DNA from: Janthinobacterium sp. TB1-E2
GTDB lineage: Bacteria > Pseudomonadota > Gammaproteobacteria > Burkholderiales > Burkholderiaceae_D
DNA length: 64,000 nt
Assembly: GCF_036885605.1 (NCBI RefSeq)
Contig: NZ_CP142523.1
Coordinates: forward strand, 2,356,001-2,420,000
Direction: 5' to 3'
Under the pieces are notes generated by a model. The model had not been told where the DNA came from and searched no databases. It worked only from the letters and a program-made list of their open reading frames with translations. Shown here in pieces: positions 34,531 to 43,241 of the stretch. A program made the position numbers and the translations under genes. The first letter of the stretch is position 1, and every line of letters begins with the position of its first letter.

Positions 34531-35448
34531 ATGACCATGACTATCTCCCTGCGCCATATCGAAGTCTTCCGCGCCATCATGACGACGGGCAGCGTGACGG
34601 CCGCCGCCGCCATGCTGCACACGTCGCAGCCCACCGTCAGCCGCGAGCTGGCGCGCCTCGAGCATTTGACGGGCTTGACCCTGTTCGAACGCGAGCGGGG
34701 GCGGCTGCGTCCGACGGCCCAGGCGCTGCAGCTGTTCGAGGAAGTGCAGCGCGCGTACTTCGGCCTCGAACGCATCGTCAGCACGGCGGCGGCCCTGCGC
34801 CAGTTCGACCAGGGGCAGTTGTCGATCGCCTGCCTGCCCGTGTTTTCCCAGTCCTTGCTGCCGCAGGCGTGCAAGCGCTTCGTCGCCGATTTTCCCAAGG
34901 TGAGCATCAGCATCACGCCGCAGGAGTCGCCGCTGCTGGAAGAGTGGTTGTCGGCGCAGCGCCACGATATCGGCCTGACGGAAGTGGACAATGCCCCGCC
35001 GGGTACGGCGCTCGCCACCCTGATGTCCGTCGATGAAGTGTGCGTGCTGCCCGACGGCCATTCGCTCGCCGGCAAGGCCGTGCTGCAGCCGGCGGACTTC
35101 GCGGGCCAGCCTTTCATCAGCCTGGCCGCCGTCGACCCGTATCGCCAGCAGATCGACGCCATCTTCGCGCAGGCCGGCGTGGAGCGGCGCCTGGCGCTCG
35201 ACACGCACAGCGCCGCTTCCGTCTGCGCGATGGTGCGCGAAGGCGTGGGGCTGGCCATCGTCAATCCGCTTACGGCCCTCGACTATGCGGGGCAGGGCTT
35301 GCAGATCCGCCGCTTTGCCGTGTCCTTGCCGTTCACCGTGAATCTGGTCAAGCCTTTGCACCGGCCCTTGTCGCAACTGGTGGCCCTGTTCGAGCAGGCG
35401 CTGCATGCGCAGGCGGACGAGGTGAAAAGGCGGCTGCTGGCACTATAA
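34531..35448 (+). CDS. lysR: LysR, transcriptional activator of lysA
   Basis: It has 305 residues. The helix-turn-helix is in SVTAAAAMLHTSQPTVSREL. The effector domain matches E. coli LysR closely (IACLPVFSQSLLPQ, PQESPLLEEWLSAQRHDIGL, THSAASVCAMVREGVG, NPLTALDYAGQGL). In E. coli LysR activates lysA in response to diaminopimelate and lysine. The divergent arrangement is the same here. ATG 34531 was chosen (MTMTISLRHIE); ATG 34537 is possible. A 66-nt structured repeat follows 20 bp after the stop. Confidence 0.95.
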   Translation: MTMTISLRHIEVFRAIMTTGSVTAAAAMLHTSQPTVSRELARLEHLTGLTLFERERGRLRPTAQALQLFEEVQRAYFGLERIVSTAAALRQFDQGQLSIACLPVFSQSLLPQACKRFVADFPKVSISITPQESPLLEEWLSAQRHDIGLTEVDNAPPGTALATLMSVDEVCVLPDGHSLAGKAVLQPADFAGQPFISLAAVDPYRQQIDAIFAQAGVERRLALDTHSAASVCAMVREGVGLAIVNPLTALDYAGQGLQIRRFAVSLPFTVNLVKPLHRPLSQLVALFEQALHAQADEVKRRLLAL

Positions 35449-35468
35449 GACAAGCCCCTTGAAGGACC

Positions 35469-35534
35469 GGGGTCAGACCCTCAGGGGAAATGGGACCCAG
35501 TGGGCCCCATTTCGATCACGAAGTGACTGACCCC
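35469..35534 (+). repeat. 66-nt structured repeat, copy 2
   Basis: The same outer GGGGTCAG/CTGACCCC arms as copy 1. The central hairpin is GAAATGGGACCC AGT GGGCCCCATTTC (11 of 12 paired, one A-C mismatch), and the small hairpin is TCAC GAA GTGA. Stem letters differ from copy 1 but pairing is kept. Confidence 0.85.
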
Positions 35535-35602
35535 GGGGTTTGCCTTTGGGGTTTGCTTAGGTAGTAAAATGGCGTTTTACTTATTCAAGCCTGATTACTT
35601 CG

Positions 35603-37009
35603 ATGACCACAACCGCTACTCCCGTCCGTACCCGTTTCGCTCCCAGCCCGACCGGCTATCTGCACCTGGGCGGCGCCCGCACCGCTTTATACAGCTGGGC
35701 GTATGCCCGTCACTTCGGCGGCACCTTCGTGCTGCGCATCGAAGACACGGACGTGGAGCGTTCCACGCCGGAAGCCGTGCAAGCCATCATCGAAGGCATG
35801 AAGTGGCTGGGCCTGGACCACGACGAAGGCCCGTTCTACCAGATGCAGCGCATGGACCGCTACCGCGAAGTGGTGGCGCAGATGCTGGCCGAAGGCACGG
35901 CATACCACTGCTACTCGTCGCCGGAAGAAGTTGAAGCGATGCGCGAACGCATGCGCGCCGCTGGCGAAAAGCCGCGCTACGACGGCACCTGGCGCCCGGA
36001 ACCAGGCAAGACGCTGCCTGCCATTCCTGCCGACCGCAAGCCCGTCGTGCGCTTCAAGAATCCGCTCGATGGCGATGTGAGCTGGGACGACGTGGTCAAG
36101 GGCACGATCACGATCTCGAACCGCGAGCTGGACGACCTGGTGATCGCGCGTCCGGACGGCACGCCGACATACAACTTCTGCGTGGCCGTCGATGACTGGG
36201 ACATGCAGATCACCCACGTGATCCGCGGCGACGACCATGTCAACAACACCCCGCGCCAGATCAATATCCTGCGCGCCATCGGCGCACCGCTGCCGCTGTA
36301 CGGCCACCTGCCGATGATCCTTGGTGCGGATGGCGAAAAGCTGTCGAAGCGCCACGGCGCCGTCAGCGTGATGGATTACCCGGCGCAAGGCTTCCTGCCG
36401 GAAGCGATGCTGAACTACCTGGCGCGCCTGGGCTGGAGCCATGGCGACGATGAAGTGTTCTCGACCGAGCAGTTCTGCGAGTGGTTCAACCTGAACCACC
36501 TGTCGAAATCGGCGGCCCAGTTCAACAATGAAAAACTGGCCTGGCTGAACAACCACTATATCAAGCAGGCCGACAACACGCGTCTGGCCGACCTGGCCCG
36601 TCCGCAAATGGTCGCCGTCGGCGCCGTCTTCGAAGGCGCGCCGGACCTGGCGCAAGTGCTGGGCATGATGAAAGAGCGCGCCAACACGGTCAATGAACTG
36701 GCTGCCGCTTCGATGCTGTTCTTCCGCGAGCCGCAGCCGGAAGCGGAACTGGTGGCGCAGCACATCACGGATGCCATCAAGCCCGTGCTGGCGCAATTCG
36801 CCGAGCGCATCGCCACGGTGGAGTGGAGCAAGGAAGCCGTCGCCGCCATGATCAAGGAAGTGCTGGCCGCCAATACCATCAAGATGCCGCTGCTGGCCAT
36901 GCCTTTGCGCTTGATTTTGACGGGCCAGTTGCAGACCCCGGCCATCGACCAGGTAGTGGTGATCTTCGGCCGCGACACCGTGCTGGCGCGTCTGGCAAAG
37001 TGGCTGTAA
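35603..37009 (+). CDS. gltX: glutamyl-tRNA synthetase
   Basis: GltX charges tRNA-Glu for protein and haem synthesis. It has 468 residues. HIGH-like is in [21 protein letters not shown] and KMSKS-like in [13 protein letters not shown]. The glutamate site [10 protein letters not shown] and the anticodon-binding C-terminal helical part are present. There is no zinc-binding Cys cluster between the two, so it is a zinc-free type. The gene lies 124 bp upstream of an array with five tRNA-Glu genes. Confidence 0.97.
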   Translation: MTTTATPVRTRFAPSPTGYLHLGGARTALYSWAYARHFGGTFVLRIEDTDVERSTPEAVQAIIEGMKWLGLDHDEGPFYQMQRMDRYREVVAQMLAEGTAYHCYSSPEEVEAMRERMRAAGEKPRYDGTWRPEPGKTLPAIPADRKPVVRFKNPLDGDVSWDDVVKGTITISNRELDDLVIARPDGTPTYNFCVAVDDWDMQITHVIRGDDHVNNTPRQINILRAIGAPLPLYGHLPMILGADGEKLSKRHGAVSVMDYPAQGFLPEAMLNYLARLGWSHGDDEVFSTEQFCEWFNLNHLSKSAAQFNNEKLAWLNNHYIKQADNTRLADLARPQMVAVGAVFEGAPDLAQVLGMMKERANTVNELAAASMLFFREPQPEAELVAQHITDAIKPVLAQFAERIATVEWSKEAVAAMIKEVLAANTIKMPLLAMPLRLILTGQLQTPAIDQVVVIFGRDTVLARLAKWL

Positions 37010-37088
37010 TCGCCGCTCTTAAATACGCGTAAAAATACGGTGCGGAAACCGCCCCTATGAAAAGTTGCTCATAGACGAAAAAGGGTAT

Positions 37089-37116
37089 TTGCAGAGTGAA
37101 ACTTCTTTGCTATACT
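37089..37116 (+). promoter_or_regulatory. promoter of the first tRNA unit
   Basis: TTGCAG (37089-37094), 16 bp, TATACT (37111-37116), 17 nt ahead of the first tRNA-Ala. Confidence 0.7.
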
Positions 37117-37133
37117 CTTGTTTCTGCACCAAC

Positions 37134-37209
<76 letters not shown>

Positions 37210-37276
37210 GCAGCAAAATCGCAGTCAGGTTTTGTTAGTCGCTGAAGCGGTGCAGATGTTGTTTGGAAGTTCCGCG

Positions 37277-37352
37277 GTCCCCATCGTCTAGAGGCCTAGG
37301 ACATCACCCTTTCACGGTGAGTACAGGGGTTCGAATCCCCTTGGGGACGCCA
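37277..37352 (+). tRNA. tRNA-Glu(TTC), copy 1
   Basis: 76 nt, CCA encoded. Acceptor GTCCCCA/TGGGGAC, anticodon stem TCACC/GGTGA, loop CTTTCAC giving TTC. It follows tRNA-Ala copy 1 by 67 bp with no terminator between, so the two are probably one transcript. Confidence 0.96.
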
Positions 37353-37447
37353 GGTTGTTGTGGTATAGTAGTGGCAGTTGTTTGTACTGATTGTTGTAAG
37401 TTCAGGCCCGTAAAAACGGAACCTGGATGGAAAGCAAGTAGTGGAAC

Positions 37448-37477
37448 AAAGTCGCCAAGTGCGGCTTTTATTATTTC
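37448..37477 (+). terminator. terminator inside the tRNA array (1)
   Basis: AAAGTCGC/GCGGCTTT stem with a 5-nt loop, then a TTTTATTATTT tail. It ends the first Ala-Glu unit. Confidence 0.6.
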
Positions 37478-37485
37478 TGCGCCCG

Positions 37486-37561
<76 letters not shown>

Positions 37562-37597
37562 ACAGCGCAGACGTAAAGAAGTAAATGTAGTGCCGAG

Positions 37598-37673
37598 GTC
37601 CCCATCGTCTAGAGGCCTAGGACATCACCCTTTCACGGTGAGTACAGGGGTTCGAATCCCCTTGGGGACGCCA
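37598..37673 (+). tRNA. tRNA-Glu(TTC), copy 2
   Basis: Identical to copy 1 in the mature sequence. It lies 36 bp after tRNA-Ala copy 2. Confidence 0.96.
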
Positions 37674-37720
37674 GTTCAGTCTGGTGTTGTAGTAAAGAAG
37701 TAGCAGTGTTTCTGCGCCCG

Positions 37721-37796
<76 letters not shown>

Positions 37797-37821
37797 ACAG
37801 CGCAGAAATCACACAGTAATC

Positions 37822-37846
37822 AAAGTCGCCTAGAGCGGCTTTTTTT
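37822..37846 (+). terminator. terminator inside the tRNA array (2)
   Basis: AAAGTCGC/GCGGCTTT with a 5-nt loop and seven further T-rich bases. It resembles terminator 1. Confidence 0.85.
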
Positions 37847-37886
37847 ACGTCCGTTTATTCATCGTCATACCCCTCGGGTGAGAGGC

Positions 37887-37919
37887 GTAGGTCGGATTAG
37901 CGGCACGCGTAATCCGACA
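37887..37919 (+). repeat. REP hairpin element d
   Basis: GTAGGTCGGATTAGCG...CGCGTAATCCGACA with a very short loop. Forward, GGATTA subtype. It sits between two tRNA transcription units. Confidence 0.8.
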
Positions 37920-37996
37920 ATGCCACCGTTCTAAATCAACATCCGGTCCCCATAGAGAGATCTCTGCAAATAGATGGAAAATAACCCCCCCGGCAG

Positions 37997-38026
37997 TTGA
38001 TTTCGTGAATCACCCCATGCTATACT
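37997..38026 (+). promoter_or_regulatory. promoter of the second tRNA unit
   Basis: TTGATT (37997-38002), 18 bp, TATACT (38021-38026), about 70 bp ahead of tRNA-Glu copy 3. Confidence 0.65.
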
Positions 38027-38097
38027 TCGCGCACGCTTTTTTGAGGGGCTAAGCAAAGCCTTCAACGAAGAGTCCGCTGAGAGGTAAGCCAGCACAG

Positions 38098-38173
38098 GTC
38101 CCCATCGTCTAGAGGCCTAGGACATCACCCTTTCACGGTGAGTACAGGGGTTCGAATCCCCTTGGGGACGCCA
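38098..38173 (+). tRNA. tRNA-Glu(TTC), copy 3
   Basis: Identical mature sequence. It has its own promoter and a terminator 38 bp downstream. Confidence 0.96.
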
Positions 38174-38210
38174 GGATTTCGTTGTAAAGTAAGAGTGCAG
38201 TGCTGAACGG

Positions 38211-38233
38211 GCCTGACAAGTCAGGCTTTTTTT
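38211..38233 (+). terminator. terminator inside the tRNA array (3)
   Basis: GCCTGAC AA GTCAGGC followed by seven T. A compact, strong terminator. Confidence 0.85.
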
Positions 38234-38297
38234 GTTTCTGCAATATTGCTGCAGTACCGGGTCAGGATGCAAAGTAGCGCATTCAGGACAGATTTCT

Positions 38298-38373
38298 GTC
38301 CCCATCGTCTAGAGGCCTAGGACATCACCCTTTCACGGTGAGTACAGGGGTTCGAATCCCCTTGGGGACGCCA
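38298..38373 (+). tRNA. tRNA-Glu(TTC), copy 4
   Basis: Identical mature sequence. Its upstream flank (GGATGCAAAG...GCGCATTCAGGACAG) is repeated before copy 5, so copies 4 and 5 arose by a tandem duplication of about 140 bp. Confidence 0.96.
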
Positions 38374-38439
38374 GATTCGCAAGCAGTAAGACAAGCAACA
38401 GGTCGGGATGCAAAGCAGCGCATTCAGGACAGATTTTCT

Positions 38440-38515
38440 GTCTCCATCGTCTAGAGGCCTAGGACATCACCCTTTCACGGTGAGTACAGGGGTTCGAATC
38501 CCCTTGGGGACGCCA
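38440..38515 (+). tRNA. tRNA-Glu(TTC), copy 5, acceptor-stem variant
   Basis: As the other four except base 4 (38443) is T instead of C, changing a C-G pair of the acceptor stem to T-G. The anticodon and CCA are intact, so it can be functional. Confidence 0.92.
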
Positions 38516-38538
38516 GACCGGCTGAATCAGCCAACAAC

Positions 38539-38569
38539 AAAGCCGCCTGGTAACAGTGCGGCTTTTTTG
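38539..38569 (+). terminator. terminator closing the tRNA array
   Basis: AAAGCCGC/GCGGCTTT with an 11-nt loop and six T. It ends the tRNA block before earP. Confidence 0.8.
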
Positions 38570-38610
38570 TTATGGGCTGCCATGCCACGTTTTTCTCTTC
38601 TCCTTTGAAT

Positions 38611-39780
38611 ATGCCATTAGCTACCGATCGCGCGCCATCCCTGGCCATCTTCTGCAAAGTCGTCGACAACTACGGCGATATCGGCATTTGCTGGCGCCTC
38701 GCGCGGCAGTTGCAGCGCGAGCACGGCGTGGCCGTCACCCTGTGGGTCGACGATCTTGTCAGCTTCCAGCGCATTTGCCCCGCGATCGACGTAGCAGCCG
38801 AGGCGCAGCAGGTGTCCGGCGTCACGATACGCCACTGGCGCGGCCAGGATGGCGTGTTTGCGCCCGCCGATATCGCCGATATCGTCATTGAGTTCTTTGC
38901 CTGCGACATTCCGCCCGGCTATATCGCCGCCATGGCGCAGTGTTCGCCGCAGCCCGTGTGGCTGAACCTGGAAGGCTTGACAGCGGAAGAGTGGGTCGAG
39001 GGCTGCCATGCGCTGACGTCGCCGCGCCACGGCATGATCAAGCATTTCTTCTTCCCCGGCTTCACGGATAAAACGGGCGGCTTGCTGCGCGAAGCGGCGC
39101 TCGACGAGCAGCGGCTGGCGTTCCAGGCCGATGCCGCCGCCATGGCGGCATTCCTCGGGCAATTCGGCGTGACGGCGGCGGACATGCGCGCCTTGAAAGT
39201 GTCGCTGTTCTGCTATCCATCCGCTCCCGTCGCCGAGCTGTTTGCTGCCTGGCAGGCGGGCAGCGAGCCCGTGACCTGCCTGGTGCCGGAAGGCGTCGCG
39301 TTCGATGCCGTTCAAGCGTTTATCGGCGACGATGCGGCGGTGCCCGGTGTGGCGCGCACGCGCGGCGCGCTTACCGTGCGCGTGCTGCCTTTCGTGCCGC
39401 AGGACGATTACGACCGCCTGTTGTGGGCTTGCGACGTGAACCTGGTGCGCGGCGAGGACTCGTTCGTGCGCGCGCAATGGGCCGGCCAGCCGTTTCTCTG
39501 GCATATCTATTTGCAGGATGAAAACCTGCATCACGTGAAATTGCGCGCCTTCCTGCAGCGCTATGCGGCGGATGCGGACGGCCCCATCGACAGCCTGGTA
39601 CAGGCGGCGCTGGCCTGGAATGGCGCCAGCGCGGACGCCTTGCCGTGGGCGCAGCTGTGGCCCGCATTGCAGGCCGATCTGCCGCGCATCCGGGCGTGCG
39701 CGCAGGCCTGGCAGCGGCAGATGCAGGCTAATGGCGATCTGGCAAGTAACTTGCTGGCGTTCGCTGGCGCGACGAGATAG
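38611..39780 (+). CDS. earP: EF-P arginine rhamnosyltransferase EarP
   Basis: EarP attaches rhamnose from dTDP-L-rhamnose to Arg32 of EF-P, which EF-P needs to rescue ribosomes stalled on polyproline. It has 389 residues from ATG 38611. The N-terminal nucleotide-sugar fold has VVDNYGDIGICWRLARQL with the conserved Asp residues. The C-terminal donor-binding loop RGEDSFVRAQWAGQPFLWHIY is intact. Its partner efp follows 135 bp later, so the pair is functionally linked. Confidence 0.95.
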   Translation: MPLATDRAPSLAIFCKVVDNYGDIGICWRLARQLQREHGVAVTLWVDDLVSFQRICPAIDVAAEAQQVSGVTIRHWRGQDGVFAPADIADIVIEFFACDIPPGYIAAMAQCSPQPVWLNLEGLTAEEWVEGCHALTSPRHGMIKHFFFPGFTDKTGGLLREAALDEQRLAFQADAAAMAAFLGQFGVTAADMRALKVSLFCYPSAPVAELFAAWQAGSEPVTCLVPEGVAFDAVQAFIGDDAAVPGVARTRGALTVRVLPFVPQDDYDRLLWACDVNLVRGEDSFVRAQWAGQPFLWHIYLQDENLHHVKLRAFLQRYAADADGPIDSLVQAALAWNGASADALPWAQLWPALQADLPRIRACAQAWQRQMQANGDLASNLLAFAGATR

Positions 39781-39915
39781 GCGCTTGCCCAAAATTAAGG
39801 TAAAATGCCCGGTTATTTCTAACGTATTTTTAACCGATCAAACGCAAGCTTGCGGCGCTGATGGCGCACAGGCGGCAGATGGTCTTCATGCAACCCACTT
39901 TTTACGTACATTCCT

Positions 39916-40491
39916 ATGAAACCCGCAAAAGAAATTCGTGTTGGCAATATCATCATGGTCGACAGCAAGCCTATGATCGTGTTGCGTTCTGATGTCAACG
40001 GTTCGAGCCGCACGGGCTTCACCTACAAATGGAAGATGAAAAATCTTCTGACGAACACCCCGATGGAAAACGTGTTCCGCGGCGACGACAAGTTCGACGT
40101 TGTTGTTCTGGATAAAAAGCCAGTGACGTATTCGTACTTCGCCGACCCGCTGTTCGTGTTCATGGACACCGAGTACAACCAGTACGAAATCGAAGAAGAA
40201 AACCTGGGCGAAGCGCTGAACTACCTGAAAGATGGCATGGAATGCGAAGCCATTTTCTACGACGGCAAAGCTATCTCCGTTGAACTGCCTACGACCATCG
40301 CCCGTCAAGTGGTGTACTCGGAGCCAGCGGTCAAAGGCAACACTTCGGGCAACGTCCTGAAAGAAGCCAAGATCGAAAACGCCATCGACGCTCACCGCCA
40401 CACCGTGCAAGTACCGCTGTTCGTGGCACAGGACGACGTCATCGAAATCGACACCCGCACCAACGAATACAAGCGTGTCGTACGCAACTGA
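39916..40491 (+). CDS. efp: elongation factor P (Arg32 type)
   Basis: EF-P binds between the P and E sites and speeds peptide-bond formation at Pro-Pro. It has 191 residues with three OB-like domains. The tip loop is [17 protein letters not shown] with Arg at residue 32, the residue rhamnosylated by EarP, not the Lys used by EpmA-type systems. The C-terminal domain ends [17 protein letters not shown]. It is followed by a strong terminator. Confidence 0.98.
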   Translation: MKPAKEIRVGNIIMVDSKPMIVLRSDVNGSSRTGFTYKWKMKNLLTNTPMENVFRGDDKFDVVVLDKKPVTYSYFADPLFVFMDTEYNQYEIEEENLGEALNYLKDGMECEAIFYDGKAISVELPTTIARQVVYSEPAVKGNTSGNVLKEAKIENAIDAHRHTVQVPLFVAQDDVIEIDTRTNEYKRVVRN

Positions 40492-40516
40492 TTTGCTCCA
40501 GTACTGGACCATCAAG

Positions 40517-40546
40517 AAACGCTGCCTTCGGGCGGCGTTTTTTTTT
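40517..40546 (+). terminator. terminator after efp
   Basis: AAACGCTGCC/GGCGGCGTTT around a TTCG tetraloop, then a run of nine or more T. Confidence 0.93.
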
Positions 40547-40649
40547 GCTTGGAAAATAATTCCTTATCACAACTATTAGCTTGCAAGGACTGCTATGCTA
40601 TGGCTAGCACATTATTGCGGTAGAAACATTGAAGTTTCTTGGAGATACG

Positions 40650-41798
40650 ATGCAGCGCAGTCAGATGTTACGCAGTGGCGCGTCCCGGAGCGTGTCGCGC
40701 CCCGTACTGGCCCGTGCCACGGCGCCGGCCAGCCCCATGGCCCATCTGCTCGACGCCGGCGTCTTGCCGCAACAGCAGATGATGCAGGCAGGCAAACTCA
40801 GTTCCCATGCACTGACGTCGCAGTACCTGGCCCGCATCCGCTCCCTGTGCAGCATCGGCGCGCGCGCCTATCCCGGCATTGAAATCAATCCCGACGCCTT
40901 GAAAATTGCCCTGGAAATGGACCGCGAGCGGCAAGTGCACAAGGTGCGCGGCCCCTTGCACGGCATCCCCGTCGTCTTGCGCGACAACATCGCCACGGGT
41001 GACCGCATGAAGACGCGCACGCAGGCGCCCCTGGCCACGCACGCCAGCTGCGATTCCTTCGTGGCGGCGCGCTTGCGCGCGGCCGGCGCCGTCATCATCG
41101 GCAAAAGCAATTTGCGCCAGTGGGCGGCCGTCAGCGTGCCGCATGCCAGTGCCAGCTGGGCCGGACTCACCATCCTGGCCGTCGACAGCGCGGCGGACGG
41201 CTCCATCGTCGCGCCTGCTTCAAACTGCGGCCTGGTCGCCATCAAGCCCACGGGCAGGGCCGCTGGCGGGCAGGGTGGTGAGCCAGCCACTGCCGGACCG
41301 ATGGCGCCCAGCGTGCGCGAGGCGGCCTGGCTGCTTGCCGCCTTGAGCGGCGAGCGCCTGGCCGATGGCATGGTGTTTGATGCCGCCGGCTTGCGCGGGC
41401 GCCGCATCGGCGTGGCGCGCAGCCTGTTCGGCCTGTGCGCCGGCACCGATGCCCTGATCGAGCAGGCGCTGAACGTGTTGCGCGAGCAGGGCGCGGAACT
41501 GATCGAATTGCCTCCCGCGCCCGGGCCGGGCGGCATCGACGCGCTGCTGCGCTCGCATGGCCTCGATGCGCTGGTGGGGCCGACCTGCCACGGCGTAGCG
41601 CAGCCGCAGTCCGACTTGCCGCACATCACGGTGCCTGCCGGCGTGCTCGGGGGCTTGCCGGTCGGCTTGTCCTTCATCGGTCCTGCCCACGGCGAGAAGC
41701 CGCTCATTGCGATGGCGTATGCCTACGAGCAGGCGACTTTGCACCGGCGTACGCCCGCACTGCCATCAAGCATCACCCTGGCGCTGCGCCGACCATGA
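40650..41798 (+). CDS. degenerate amidase-signature protein, 382 aa
   Basis: It is homologous to the amidase signature family (GatA/AmiE-type Ser-cisSer-Lys enzymes) but damaged. The catalytic Lys position reads VVLRDNIATGD (Arg for Lys). The Gly-Ser-rich segment that supplies the cis-Ser is missing: after LRQWAAVSVPHASASW the sequence jumps to GLTILAVDSAADGSIVAPAS, which still holds the nucleophile-type DGS. The middle of the C-terminal half is also shortened (total 382 residues against about 480-500). The frame is open and ATG 40650 has TTGGAGA upstream, so it may be expressed as a pseudoenzyme. Confidence 0.75.
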   Translation: MQRSQMLRSGASRSVSRPVLARATAPASPMAHLLDAGVLPQQQMMQAGKLSSHALTSQYLARIRSLCSIGARAYPGIEINPDALKIALEMDRERQVHKVRGPLHGIPVVLRDNIATGDRMKTRTQAPLATHASCDSFVAARLRAAGAVIIGKSNLRQWAAVSVPHASASWAGLTILAVDSAADGSIVAPASNCGLVAIKPTGRAAGGQGGEPATAGPMAPSVREAAWLLAALSGERLADGMVFDAAGLRGRRIGVARSLFGLCAGTDALIEQALNVLREQGAELIELPPAPGPGGIDALLRSHGLDALVGPTCHGVAQPQSDLPHITVPAGVLGGLPVGLSFIGPAHGEKPLIAMAYAYEQATLHRRTPALPSSITLALRRP

Positions 41799-41827
41799 TG
41801 ATTCCTTTCGTTTTCTTTCGATAAACT

Positions 41828-42238
41828 ATGCTTGCAACCTTGCTGCTGAGTGCGGCCGTGGCCGCCACCCCGACTCCTTTCGATGCCGAGCAACTGTCCG
41901 GCAGCTGGTCCGACAGCGTGAATACAAATAGTGTGTGCGAAGAAGCGCGCCACTTCACGCGCATGCAGCTGTCAGACGACCATCAGCGGCTGGCGATCTT
42001 CAACGACCGCACGTGGAAAAGCAAGCTGGGCGAAACCAACCGCTTTGCCGCGACGGTGGTGGCGGAAACGGAGCGTAGCCTGACGTTACGCTATGACAAT
42101 GAAACCCGCCTCAATGCCGCCGGCAAGCTGGTGGAATGGCAATTGATCATCGTCGCGCCCGGCGTGTACCGCTGGCGCGAGACGGGCTGGCCCGAAGGCA
42201 AGGTCAACGGGGTGGTCGGCATCCGCTGTTCTCCCTGA
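41828..42238 (+). CDS. secreted hypothetical protein, 136 aa
   Basis: A short signal sequence (MLATLLLSAAVAATPTPF) precedes a beta-rich domain of about 120 residues (LSGSWSDSVNTNSVCEEARHF, RWRETGWPEGKVNGVVGIRC) with two Cys that may pair. The GSW start is like small lipocalin-type periplasmic proteins, but I do not recognise the family. It sits 29 bp after the amidase-like gene and may be read with it. Confidence 0.65.
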   Translation: MLATLLLSAAVAATPTPFDAEQLSGSWSDSVNTNSVCEEARHFTRMQLSDDHQRLAIFNDRTWKSKLGETNRFAATVVAETERSLTLRYDNETRLNAAGKLVEWQLIIVAPGVYRWRETGWPEGKVNGVVGIRCSP

Positions 42239-42303
42239 GGCGCGCGCACAAGCATGCCATTCTGCTATGCTTTCGGCATTATTCGATATTGTTAGGAAAT
42301 TGC

Positions 42304-42762
42304 ATGTCCGCACGTTTGCTCTTGCCCCTGTTCCTGGGCGCTGCCGTGGCGCTGGCCGCCATGCCGGCGCAGGCCCGTACGCCGAGGCTGTCGCTGATCG
42401 AGCAGGCGCAAAGTTGCGACGGCGGCGCTACCTGTCCGTATTTTCCCGACGTCTACAAGGCGGACTACGCCTTTCGCAAGGCTTTTAATGTCGGCTTGAA
42501 AAAGGCGGGCCTGAAGCGGCAGCGCTGGGTGCCCGATGGCGTGGCCAGCCCGCTCAAGCCGGTCGAGATCGACGGCAAGGCGCGCCTGCTGAGCAGCGTC
42601 TGCGAACCGCACAATTGCGGCCACCGCTATTCGATTTTGTACGACCCGGCCGCGCGCAGCATGACGGGCGTGTACATGGGCAGCGATGGCAAGGGCGGCG
42701 TGCGCACCGTCTACTTCGGCGAGCCCAGCATCGCAGAAGCCGAACTGCTGTACAAGAACTGA
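42304..42762 (+). CDS. ivy: Ivy-family C-type lysozyme inhibitor
   Basis: It is a periplasmic inhibitor of host lysozyme. It has 152 residues, with a signal peptide MSARLLLPLFLGAAVALAAM cut near AQA. The Ivy signature loop is CEPHNC (compare CKPHDC in E. coli Ivy), where the loop His plugs the lysozyme active site and the two Cys form a disulfide. SMTGVYMGSDGKGGVRT matches the following strand. The stop TGA overlaps the next ATG by one base. Confidence 0.88.
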   Translation: MSARLLLPLFLGAAVALAAMPAQARTPRLSLIEQAQSCDGGATCPYFPDVYKADYAFRKAFNVGLKKAGLKRQRWVPDGVASPLKPVEIDGKARLLSSVCEPHNCGHRYSILYDPAARSMTGVYMGSDGKGGVRTVYFGEPSIAEAELLYKN

Positions 42763-43190
42763 TGCACGCGCCACTGCACATTTCCAGCGAGCGCAACGAA
42801 CTGGACGTGCCCATGATTCACCGCTACCTGAGCGAGCAGTCGTACTGGAAGCGCGGTGTGGCAATCGACACGGTGCGCAAGGGGATCGCCAACGCGCTGT
42901 GTTTCGGCGGCTATGTGGATGGGCAGCAAGTGGCGTTCGCCAGGGTCGTCACCGACTACACGGATTTTGCGTACCTGCGCGACGTGTTTGTGTTGCCGCA
43001 ATACCAGGGGCGCGGCTATGGCAAGCAGATGGTGGCCGCCGTGCTCGGCGATGCGCGTTTGCGCGATGTCGCCTGGATGCTGGGCACCGACGATGCGCAT
43101 GGCCTGTATGCTGGCTTTGGTTTTACGCCGCTGGAGGCGCCGCAAAAGTACATGCGCCGCCCGGCGCCAGTAAAATTATCAAAAGAATAG
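42762..43190 (+). CDS. GNAT-family N-acetyltransferase, 142 aa
   Basis: The acetyl-CoA loop is canonical: VFVLPQYQGRGYGKQMV. The C-terminal half has LGTDDAHGLYAGFGFTPLE, and the N-terminus has a short IHRYLSEQSYWKRGVA motif, found in a GNAT subgroup often annotated as YjdJ/YhhY-like. The substrate is unknown. Its ATG overlaps the ivy stop (TGATG), so it is translationally coupled to the lysozyme inhibitor. Confidence 0.85.
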   Translation: MHAPLHISSERNELDVPMIHRYLSEQSYWKRGVAIDTVRKGIANALCFGGYVDGQQVAFARVVTDYTDFAYLRDVFVLPQYQGRGYGKQMVAAVLGDARLRDVAWMLGTDDAHGLYAGFGFTPLEAPQKYMRRPAPVKLSKE

Positions 43191-43241
43191 TTGATTCCAT
43201 AAAAACTATTGATATTGTCGTATCAGATTAATATTGCCTTG

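Noticed and set aside
38260..38445. Repeat flanking tRNA-Glu copies 4 and 5 as an attachment-site duplication
   Set aside because: The repeat covers the 5' flank and the whole tRNA, with no integrase or foreign DNA between, so simple tandem duplication explains it.
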